Assembly: GCA_019323355.1 (NCBI GenBank)
Contig: JAHWHI010000092.1
Coordinates: forward strand, 1-5,369
Direction of reading: 5' to 3'
Length of the DNA: 5,369 bases
Source of the DNA: Candidatus Woesearchaeota archaeon
Lineage (GTDB): Archaea > Nanobdellota > Nanobdellia > Woesearchaeales > WJKV01
In this document: piece by piece, positions 1 through 4,645 of the stretch
Numbering within the stretch: the stretch's first letter is position 1
How the letters are laid out: each line of letters starts with the position of its first letter
Program-made: the position numbers and the translations under genes
The notes under the pieces: generated by a model
Seen by the model: the letters and a program-made list of their open reading frames with translations, nothing else
Told to the model about the DNA's origin: nothing
The model's database searches: none

Positions 1-784
1 ATGTGTTGATCAGTTTAGCATTCAGCTGGAAAGGCATGAAAACTTTCTTTCTCCTTTCGTATTCTTTCTTGAACTTTGGCTTTACTTTTCCCTCTTCAAA
101 GAACTCCATGTTCATCCACGTGTCAGTATGCACATAGTCAGCGTCTTTCAAAGCTTTCTTCAGATCTGTTGTTCTCTCAACTAATCCGGTTTTCTCTGCA
201 ATTGCATTCAACTCTTTGTCAACACTGTCTTTGTCAACTTCTGCTGAAGCGATCACAAACTTTATTCCTAACTTGACGCATGCAAGCATCAAAGTGTTTG
301 ATACATTGTTCTCTATGCCCAGCCAGACAACTTTCTTTACTTTCTTAATTCCACCAGAATACTCTGCCATTGTAAGTATATCACTCAATGCCTGTGCAGG
401 ATGATATTTCTCACTGCACGCATCAATAACAGGTACCTGGTTGAAAGAAGCAGCCTTCATAACATCAGCAGCTTTCTTAGCTCGAAACATAAGCACATCT
501 CCGAAACGCATCACAGCTCTTATCTCATCACTAAAGTCAGTCAAAGAAAATTGTGTTGTCCTTGAGTCAAGAAAGATTCCATGTCCTCCAAGCTCTGTCA
601 TTGCAGCTTCAAAAGATAATCGTGTTCTTGTAGAAGTCTTCTGGAATAGCATTATCAAAGTTTTGTTATGCAGATAATCTGTAATTTTACCAGCTTTTCT
701 TTTTGCTTTCAACTTAATTGCCATGTCTAATAAATCAAGAATGTCTTTCTTTGAAACTTCTTTTAATGAGATTAGATGTCTCAT
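1..784 (-). CDS. argF: Ornithine carbamoyltransferase-type enzyme, C-terminus cut by window edge
   Basis: The product belongs to the aspartate/ornithine carbamoyltransferase family, cytosolic enzymes that transfer the carbamoyl group of carbamoyl phosphate to an amino group (ornithine to citrulline in the arginine pathway). The 261 visible residues show the carbamoyl-phosphate signature STRTR at 51-55 followed by SFE, the HPAQ motif at 128-131, and an ENNVSNTLM stretch at 158-166 matching the NN..NSLM region of the second domain. Full-length enzymes have roughly 300-340 residues, so the C-terminal part lies outside the window. Two ornithine-side motifs are unusual: the expected SMG loop reads NME (225-227), and where HCLP is expected the sequence reads MPFQLN (250-255). 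The family call is firm; the acceptor substrate is less so. I chose the ATG at 784 because it lies 30 nt from the first T of a TATA box, as in two other genes here; an in-frame ATG at 790 is the alternative. No other arginine gene is visible. Confidence 0.88.
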   Translation of the reverse strand, partial: MRHLISLKEVSKKDILDLLDMAIKLKAKRKAGKITDYLHNKTLIMLFQKTSTRTRLSFEAAMTELGGHGIFLDSRTTQFSLTDFSDEIRAVMRFGDVLMFRAKKAADVMKAASFNQVPVIDACSEKYHPAQALSDILTMAEYSGGIKKVKKVVWLGIENNVSNTLMLACVKLGIKFVIASAEVDKDSVDKELNAIAEKTGLVERTTDLKKALKDADYVHTDTWMNMEFFEEGKVKPKFKKEYERRKKVFMPFQLNAKLINT

Positions 785-806
785 AAGCATAGCAGAGAAT
801 CCGTCC

Positions 807-814
807 TTTATATA
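807..814 (-). promoter_or_regulatory. TATA box of the carbamoyltransferase gene
   Basis: The minus strand reads TATATAAA, with its first T 30 nt before the ATG at 784, so transcription would start at or next to the start codon. The element overlaps the TAA stop (808-810) of the upstream fusion gene. No Shine-Dalgarno sequence is visible before the start, which fits a leaderless mRNA. Confidence 0.65.
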
Positions 815-1827
815 TCTTGTGATGATTCAACCTCAAGATCTGTCAGCCCTGTGACATATAGAAGAATATCTCTAAGGCTGTCGCTCATCAGGTCCCAGTT
901 CTCTCCGACAATATTTGGGGACATGCATTCGATTATATCTCCGTAAGCCATATCTGGAACAGGCTTCATCATGAAGATGGGAATCCCTCTGTAGAATGCA
1001 ACGGATATTTCCATGAAAGAATTTTCTCCGACCCGTCCTGCAATCCCGTCATTGTCATAGTTCGCAACATATATTGCATCCGATCTTCTAATCTTGTCAA
1101 AGTGATCTTTTGTAGCAGCCCGTTGTCTTTGAAGGAATCTTTCCCTATTAGTGTGCAGTAGATGGTGGAAATCAACCATGCTCGGAGTCAGGACCTCAAA
1201 ACCGTACATCTCCAGCTCTTTCTTTATATCCCATAATTTTGGAAAGAATTTTGCGCTTCCGCATAATGTGATAGTGCCAGCACGAAGGAATTCTTTGAGC
1301 TTTTCATAATCTCCCTCTCTCTTTTCTCTTGAATACATCCATTTCTTGCTTGGATGGTGCATGACTAAAGTCGGAATCTGGTCGTTGTACTTGAAAACCT
1401 TTCCCACAGTTTGTTCAAATTTGCTGCCGTTCTGTCCTTCAAAAAGATGCTCAAAAACTCTATTGCCGCATGCCAGTATCTTTCTTGGTCTGAAACTTCT
1501 TATCTGTTCCTCCAACACTGAGATACATCTTCTGTATTCTGCTTTTCTAGGTTCTCGATCTTCTGGAAGTACGCACTTGTAGATGTTTGTTATCCACACA
1601 TGGTCTGGAGAGAGATTGCAGTACTTTAACATCTCTACAATCTTAGAACCAGTTCTTGCCTCGAACAAAGCGGTCTTATAATTGTCAAATAAACTTGCTT
1701 GCATGATCCTGCTGTCAGGCTTGTTCAGGATCATCATTATCTTTGCCTTGTCAGCATACTCGCCTTTAATGCCTGGATGATAGATCATAGCATCAGTACA
1801 GGATTCTACGCAGGGTCTCTCTACCAT
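808..1827 (-). CDS. Fusion: uracil-DNA glycosylase family 4-like domain + nucleoside 2-deoxyribosyltransferase-like domain
   Basis: This 339-aa protein has two domains. Residues ~1-180 resemble family 4 uracil-DNA glycosylases: four cysteines in the family's iron-sulfur arrangement (C6, C10, then C85 and C101 with 15 residues between), a TNIYKC segment (80-85), RPRKILACG (113-121), and a motif-B-like HHPS (157-160). The usual GE.PG motif A is missing; the aligned place reads ILNKPDS (33-39). Residues ~185-325 resemble the nucleoside 2-deoxyribosyltransferase / DUF4406 group: ITLCGSAKF (186-194), a strand ending in VLTP (212-215), SDAIYVAN (249-256), and GENSFMEIS (267-275), where E273 sits at the usual nucleophile position, followed by GIPIFM. 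Both families act on N-glycosidic bonds of (deoxy)nucleosides or DNA, so a role in damaged-base or nucleotide clean-up is a reasonable inference. The ATG at 1827 is chosen because a TATA box lies 28 nt upstream. The frame stays open to 2172, but that part contains the promoters and is antisense to the lipoprotein gene. Exact activity is unproven. Confidence 0.72.
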   Translation of the reverse strand: MVERPCVESCTDAMIYHPGIKGEYADKAKIMMILNKPDSRIMQASLFDNYKTALFEARTGSKIVEMLKYCNLSPDHVWITNIYKCVLPEDREPRKAEYRRCISVLEEQIRSFRPRKILACGNRVFEHLFEGQNGSKFEQTVGKVFKYNDQIPTLVMHHPSKKWMYSREKREGDYEKLKEFLRAGTITLCGSAKFFPKLWDIKKELEMYGFEVLTPSMVDFHHLLHTNRERFLQRQRAATKDHFDKIRRSDAIYVANYDNDGIAGRVGENSFMEISVAFYRGIPIFMMKPVPDMAYGDIIECMSPNIVGENWDLMSDSLRDILLYVTGLTDLEVESSQDI

Positions 1828-1847
1828 AGGCTGGAAGGAAAATCCCC

Positions 1848-1855
1848 AATATAAA
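1848..1855 (-). promoter_or_regulatory. TATA box of the glycosylase/deoxyribosyltransferase fusion gene
   Basis: The minus strand reads TTTATATT with the first T 28 nt before the ATG at 1827. No Shine-Dalgarno sequence lies between, so the transcript is probably leaderless. The site helps fix the start, since any longer reading of the frame would run through it. Confidence 0.55.
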
Positions 1856-1874
1856 AAGTTATTCCATGAAAACA

Positions 1875-1882
1875 TATATAAA
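1875..1882 (+). promoter_or_regulatory. TATA box of the lipoprotein gene
   Basis: The plus strand reads TATATAAA with the first T 53 nt before the ATG at 1928. A start site about 25-30 nt downstream gives a leader of roughly 23 nt that contains the Shine-Dalgarno sequence. The element lies between two divergent genes; its complement is also TATA-like, so it could add a second, leadered start for the minus-strand gene. Confidence 0.6.
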
Positions 1883-1915
1883 TAAGAACTCTGTATATCA
1901 GCATTATACTTATCT

Positions 1916-1920
1916 GGAGG
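1916..1920 (+). promoter_or_regulatory. Shine-Dalgarno sequence GGAGG of the lipoprotein gene
   Basis: GGAGG (extended GGAGGATC) ends 7 nt before the ATG at 1928 and matches the archaeal 16S 3' end well. It is the only clear ribosome binding site in the window and fixes this start codon. Confidence 0.75.
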
Positions 1921-1927
1921 ATCAAAA

Positions 1928-2464
1928 ATGAAAAAATATGCAATACTCGCTATGATTCTGATTTTTGTCTTTGCAGTCGGATGCGCTCCAGCTGAAGAAC
2001 AGCCAATTGGCGGAGACAGGGATGAACACGGTTGTTTGATCGGAGCAGGATACCAATGGTGCGCTTCAAAACAGAAATGCCTTCGTGCCTGGGAAGAATA
2101 CTGCGAAGAGTTCAAAGAGCAATTTACAATCGACAGTTTTGAAGATTGCATTGCAGCTGGAAACCCGGCCATGGAATCCTATCCAAGACAGTGCATGACA
2201 AAGGACGGAGTTTCATATACAGAGGAAGTTTTCCAAAGAGCAAAACCAAAGTATAATCTTGCACAGGCGCTGGTTATTGCTGCTGACAGTGACTGTGTTG
2301 CAGACGGATGGCTTGTCGAGGACAGTGCATTATACAATCCAGAGACCAGAACCTGGTGGATCGACCTCGAGATTGAAAAAGAAGGTTGCGCTCCTGCATG
2401 CGTTGTCTCTGAATCAGGATCTGCAGAGATCAACTGGAGATGCACTGGTCTTATACCAGAATAG
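1928..2464 (+). CDS. Secreted Cys-rich lipoprotein, 178 aa
   Basis: The first 19 residues form a lipoprotein-type signal: KK at 2-3, a hydrophobic stretch (4-17), and VGC with C19 as the likely lipidated, membrane-anchored residue. The mature part carries ten further cysteines (36, 45, 51, 59, 74, 89, 123, 154, 158, 172), enough for five disulfides outside the membrane. Three blocks can be seen: GGDRDEHGC with GYQWC...QKC..AWEEYC (28-59); CIAAGNPAMESYPRQC with a following DG (74-94); and a C-terminal block with YNPETRTWWIDLEIE (136-150), GCAPACVVSE (153-162) and INWRCTG (168-174). I recognise these blocks as recurring in small secreted proteins of DPANN archaea and candidate-phyla bacteria; their function is not established to my knowledge. 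The gene has its own TATA box and Shine-Dalgarno sequence, and its 3' end overlaps the convergent gene at 2451-2903. Confidence 0.85.
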   Translation: MKKYAILAMILIFVFAVGCAPAEEQPIGGDRDEHGCLIGAGYQWCASKQKCLRAWEEYCEEFKEQFTIDSFEDCIAAGNPAMESYPRQCMTKDGVSYTEEVFQRAKPKYNLAQALVIAADSDCVADGWLVEDSALYNPETRTWWIDLEIEKEGCAPACVVSESGSAEINWRCTGLIPE

Positions 2465-2903
2465 ATTTCTTCTTTTTTTCTCTTTTTATTGGCAGGACTT
2501 TCTGCATGCAGAAATAGATCTCTAGAAAACGTTCGAACTCAGTAATATGTTCTGGTTTGCATTTTTCATTATCATACATGATAGCATAGATGACAGGATC
2601 AAAATCTTCTAAAGGCTCAAATTTTCTTGCTTCAAATTCTAATGGAAAATTCATTGCTAGTTGATCAATTCTTCTGGAACCATTCTCTCCAACATAATAA
2701 CATGGAGGAATCTCCTCCCCAAAAATCCCCGATAATAATTTGCATCCTTCAATAAAACCAGCGATCACAAGCCTTGCTTCATCCTGTGTCGGAGGAAGGC
2801 ATGGATGTTTATCTCCCAGCATATTCGCTCCTGGAAAAGCCTGTCTTTGGACATAAATTACATACTCAGAAAGATCTACTCTGCCACTGCCATCTTCTTC
2901 CAT
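2451..2903 (-). CDS. Hypothetical protein, 150 aa
   Basis: I do not recognise this protein. It appears soluble, with no signal peptide or membrane segment, and acidic through most of its length (start MEEDGSGRVDLSEY). It then ends in a basic tail, KREKKKK, just before the last four residues. Cysteines are scattered with no evident metal-binding spacing. Aromatic and charged stretches such as FEPLEDFDPVIYAIMYDNE (95-113) and a predicted amphipathic helix near ITEFERFLEIYF suggest a folded domain. Evidence that it is real: an uninterrupted frame, a TATA box 33 nt upstream with no Shine-Dalgarno sequence (the pattern of its neighbours), and no competing gene in 2465-2900. Its 3' end overlaps the lipoprotein gene by 14 nt, and its lysine-rich tail is encoded opposite that gene's T-rich terminator. 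Confidence 0.68.
   Translation of the reverse strand: MEEDGSGRVDLSEYVIYVQRQAFPGANMLGDKHPCLPPTQDEARLVIAGFIEGCKLLSGIFGEEIPPCYYVGENGSRRIDQLAMNFPLEFEARKFEPLEDFDPVIYAIMYDNEKCKPEHITEFERFLEIYFCMQKVLPIKREKKKKSILV
2473..2487 (+). terminator. T-rich terminator of the lipoprotein gene
   Basis: Runs of seven Ts (2473-2479) and five Ts (2483-2487) lie within 25 nt of the lipoprotein stop codon, inside a pyrimidine-rich stretch with no obvious hairpin. Archaeal RNA polymerase commonly terminates at such U-tracts. The same bases encode the lysine-rich tail of the opposite-strand gene. Confidence 0.5.
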
Positions 2904-2928
2904 ATAAAAATTTAGAAATAAAAATCAG

Positions 2929-2936
2929 CTTATAAA
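2929..2936 (-). promoter_or_regulatory. TATA box of the 150-aa hypothetical gene
   Basis: The minus strand reads TTTATAAG, preceded by an A-rich stretch that could act as a BRE. Its first T is 33 nt before the ATG at 2903, which predicts a transcript starting only a few nucleotides ahead of the start codon. It lies in a 101-nt divergent intergenic region with no other clear content apart from the opposite promoter. Confidence 0.55.
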
Positions 2937-2971
2937 TATTTCTTTTCCTTTTAAAATCCTTTTCCCGAAAA

Positions 2972-2979
2972 TTTATATA
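2972..2979 (+). promoter_or_regulatory. TATA box of the ACP-like gene
   Basis: TTTATATA is preceded by a purine-rich CGAAAA that could be a BRE. The first T is 33 nt before the ATG at 3005, predicting a leader of only a few nucleotides. There is no Shine-Dalgarno sequence. The distance supports M1 over the in-frame ATG at 3011. Confidence 0.65.
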
Positions 2980-3004
2980 TTCCCTCTTAATCCTTAAGGT
3001 TACA

Positions 3005-3415
3005 ATGGCAATGATTCCACTACATGGGAAAAAAAGAATCGAGGATCAGTTGCAGGACCCTAAAGACGAACCAATAATAAGAAGATGGGCAGAAGAAATT
3101 GCAAAAAGGGTTCCAGGCTCAGAGCAAGAAAATGCTTACAACGTTGCAATTGCAACATTCTATGCAATAACAGAAGATGCGAAATGTACGATTACCACAG
3201 AAACGCCGCTGGCATCCAGACCTGACGATATTGGAATGGATTCTCTTGATATGGTAAAAGTGATAATTGGTATCGAAGAACGTATTGGTCTCTATGATGA
3301 TCTTCAGATTCTTGAACTGCCGAGAGAAAAATTAAGTGAAAAGCTCAGGGCAATCACTATCAGCGATATTCTTGCAGAAGTATATGAAGAAGTCTACAAA
3401 CCTAAAACTTCTTAA
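3005..3415 (+). CDS. Acyl carrier protein-like protein, 136 aa
   Basis: Residues ~45-130 resemble an acyl carrier / peptidyl carrier domain: a first helix, a loop with TPLASRPDDIG (67-77), the DSL motif at 79-81 with S80 as the likely 4'-phosphopantetheine site, the helix LDMVKVIIGIEERIG (81-95) matching the usual DSL..VEL...LEE.FG pattern, and a last helix from TISDILAEVYEEV (118-130). The first ~44 residues are a charged extension not found in standard ACPs (about 75-85 aa); the loop between helices 2 and 4 (96-117) is also longer. In bacteria such proteins carry acyl chains as thioesters; most archaea make lipids without ACP, so the role here is unknown. It is the first of four same-strand genes, followed after 23 nt by a putative thiol hydrolase. 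A carrier protein is well supported by the motif; the partner enzymes, including a phosphopantetheinyl transferase, are not in the window. Confidence 0.72.
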   Translation: MAMIPLHGKKRIEDQLQDPKDEPIIRRWAEEIAKRVPGSEQENAYNVAIATFYAITEDAKCTITTETPLASRPDDIGMDSLDMVKVIIGIEERIGLYDDLQILELPREKLSEKLRAITISDILAEVYEEVYKPKTS

Positions 3416-3418
3416 ATA
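3411..3418 (+). promoter_or_regulatory. TATA-like element of the putative cysteine hydrolase gene, overlapping a stop codon
   Basis: CTTAAATA contains the TAA stop (3413-3415) of the ACP-like gene. Its first T (3412) lies 27 nt before the ATG at 3439, slightly shorter than for the other genes, so this is the weakest promoter call. No Shine-Dalgarno sequence is seen in the 23-nt gap. Confidence 0.42.
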
Positions 3419-3438
3419 TCTTATATTCACTATTTAAT

Positions 3439-3993
3439 ATGAAAGCAGATCTAGATGTAATAGAGGTATTTGCAGAGGAAGCATTGGATCTCATAGCCAG
3501 ATCCCCATTTAGAGATAAGATTAGGCAGCTGCTTGACGAGGCTCACAGAGGTACAGAGATGCACAAGGTTGATGATGATACACATCCAGTACAATACTTT
3601 CGCCAGAGCAACTGCCACGGCACATTGTTTCATCTCTTAGGTTTTGGAGATACAGAATGGCCTCGATTTTGTGATAGCTCGCACATGGAGATGTTCCTGG
3701 CGCACAACTGCACTGAAAGAAAGACAGACAACTGCATTGTTATCTTCAGGATGCCTGAATACAGCTTGTGTCGAAGAACTCTTGCGCATTCTGGACTTTA
3801 TCTTGGTTCTGCTGGAGGGATGGATACAATATTTCACCAGCCAGACACAGGAAGAGAGTTTACACTGGATCCTATAGAACAATATACTGAGATGTTCTTT
3901 GAGATGAAAGGACCTTATTTTTTCACAGTAAAAGAAGGAGAATTGTGGGTGCCTGCACCTTTTAGAAAAAGAAAAACCAAACATAACCTTTAA
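3439..3993 (+). CDS. Putative papain-fold (NlpC/P60-like) cysteine hydrolase, 184 aa
   Basis: This is a soluble protein with no signal peptide or membrane segment. After a helical N-terminal part (~1-45) come features in the order seen in NlpC/P60-type thiol hydrolases: SNCHGTLFHLLG (57-68) with C59 as candidate nucleophile at the start of a helix; a strand DNCIVIFRMP (97-106) where this fold has its GDLV-F strand; LAHSGLYLG (115-123) with H117 as candidate catalytic histidine; and DTIFHQPDTG (129-138) with H133 as a possible third residue. The Cys-then-His order is the non-permuted one, unlike LRAT-type members. Members of this fold act as peptidases, amidases, acyltransferases or thioesterases. 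Lacking an export signal, it is unlikely to be a classical cell-wall hydrolase. Position directly after a carrier protein could hint at acyl-thioester chemistry, but that is inference. The fold assignment is from motif pattern only; the protein could be an unrelated family. Confidence 0.5.
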   Translation: MKADLDVIEVFAEEALDLIARSPFRDKIRQLLDEAHRGTEMHKVDDDTHPVQYFRQSNCHGTLFHLLGFGDTEWPRFCDSSHMEMFLAHNCTERKTDNCIVIFRMPEYSLCRRTLAHSGLYLGSAGGMDTIFHQPDTGREFTLDPIEQYTEMFFEMKGPYFFTVKEGELWVPAPFRKRKTKHNL

Positions 3994-3996
3994 ATA
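3989..3996 (+). promoter_or_regulatory. TATA box of the methyltransferase gene, overlapping a stop codon
   Basis: TTTAAATA contains the TAA stop (3991-3993) of the preceding gene. Its first T is exactly 30 nt before the ATG at 4019, so the transcript would begin at or beside the start codon. No Shine-Dalgarno sequence is present in the 25-nt gap. Confidence 0.62.
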
Positions 3997-4018
3997 CAAA
4001 TCTAATCCTGATTTTATC

Positions 4019-4606
4019 ATGAGTAAGAAAGTAATATTTGATACAAAATTGAACCCTAGAACTCTGGCGCTTAGAAGTTATGTAGTTACAAGGCTGAATA
4101 AGCATATTGATCTATCTTCAAGCAAATTGTTGGAAGTTGGGTGCGGTAATGGAAGATTTGGAGTTCTTCTTGCACCTCTATGCGCAGAATATATTGGCAT
4201 TGACCCAGATAGAGAATATCTGGAAATGGCAAGGGCAGTTGTCCCTCAAACTGCAAGAATCTTAGAAGGAAGCGCAGAGAAGATTCCGCTTGATGATGAT
4301 TCTGTTGATGTTGTTTTCTATGCTTTCTCATGGCATTTTGTAGATCATGAAAAAGCACTGCCAGAAACAAGACGTGTTCTGAGAAACGATGGGATTGTTG
4401 CTATCCTGGAACCTTCTACCAGTACCACGCAGTGGGCTGATCCTAAACTAAGACCTGGAGATCCTGAATTTGATGAAGATTTATATCAGGAGAAAATGAG
4501 ACAGCTGGAAAAAGCAGAAGCAGCTATCGACAAACAATTAATATTTGATAACGCAGTACCTGAATACGACCCGCATACAAGATTTAACTTCTGGATATTG
4601 AAATAG
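4019..4606 (+). CDS. Class I SAM-dependent methyltransferase, 195 aa
   Basis: A Methyltransf_11/UbiE-like Rossmann methyltransferase, which moves a methyl group from S-adenosylmethionine to an acceptor that cannot be read from the sequence. Motif I is LLEVGCGNGRFG (37-48). The acidic residue at the end of strand 2 is D62 in GIDPD (60-64), expected to bind the ribose of SAM. The strand-4 region runs EKIPLDDDSVDVVF (87-100), followed by the usual helix and RRVLRNDGIVAILEP (118-132), matching the family's late strand-5 pattern. At 195 residues it is short for the family (often 200-260), so the substrate-binding C-terminal part is reduced; residues 133-195 are charged, ending in FNFWILK. It is cytosolic. 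It lies 25 nt after the putative hydrolase gene with its own TATA box, so co-regulation with the ACP-like gene is possible but not shown. Confidence 0.88.
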   Translation: MSKKVIFDTKLNPRTLALRSYVVTRLNKHIDLSSSKLLEVGCGNGRFGVLLAPLCAEYIGIDPDREYLEMARAVVPQTARILEGSAEKIPLDDDSVDVVFYAFSWHFVDHEKALPETRRVLRNDGIVAILEPSTSTTQWADPKLRPGDPEFDEDLYQEKMRQLEKAEAAIDKQLIFDNAVPEYDPHTRFNFWILK

Positions 4607-4615
4607 GCCCAAGAT

Positions 4616-4623
4616 TTTATAAA
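4616..4623 (+). promoter_or_regulatory. TATA box of the 110-aa hypothetical gene
   Basis: TTTATAAA has its first T 30 nt before the ATG at 4646. A GGATG shortly before the start resembles a weak Shine-Dalgarno sequence, but it lies in or before the predicted transcription start region, so a leaderless transcript is more likely. Confidence 0.62.
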
Positions 4624-4645
4624 CAACTTTCTTCTGGATGATTGT

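Noticed and set aside
76..677. Plus-strand open frames opposite the carbamoyltransferase
   Set aside because: They are antisense to a clearly recognised enzyme gene, and their translations resemble no protein family.
788..790. Upstream ATG as start of the carbamoyltransferase
   Set aside because: It is in frame and adds two residues, but the TATA distance would fall to 24 nt, shorter than for any other gene here. Kept only as an alternative.
1828..2172. N-terminal extension of the fusion gene (frame open to 2172, giving 454 aa)
   Set aside because: The extra part is antisense to the lipoprotein gene, runs through both promoters of the divergent region, and has low-complexity sequence without domain features. 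The ATG at 1827 has a TATA box at the right distance.
2179..2525. Other frames over the lipoprotein gene (minus 2179-2445, plus 2259-2525)
   Set aside because: The lipoprotein frame has a signal peptide, Shine-Dalgarno sequence, TATA box and ordered cysteine blocks; the others have none of these.
3451..4370. Minus-strand open frames opposite the hydrolase-like and methyltransferase genes
   Set aside because: They are shadows of the plus-strand genes, rich in Cys, His and Ser as expected from antisense reading, and have no promoter of the type seen elsewhere.
4636..4640. GGATG as a Shine-Dalgarno sequence for the 110-aa gene
   Set aside because: It is a weak match and sits only about 16-20 nt after the TATA box, upstream of the expected transcription start.
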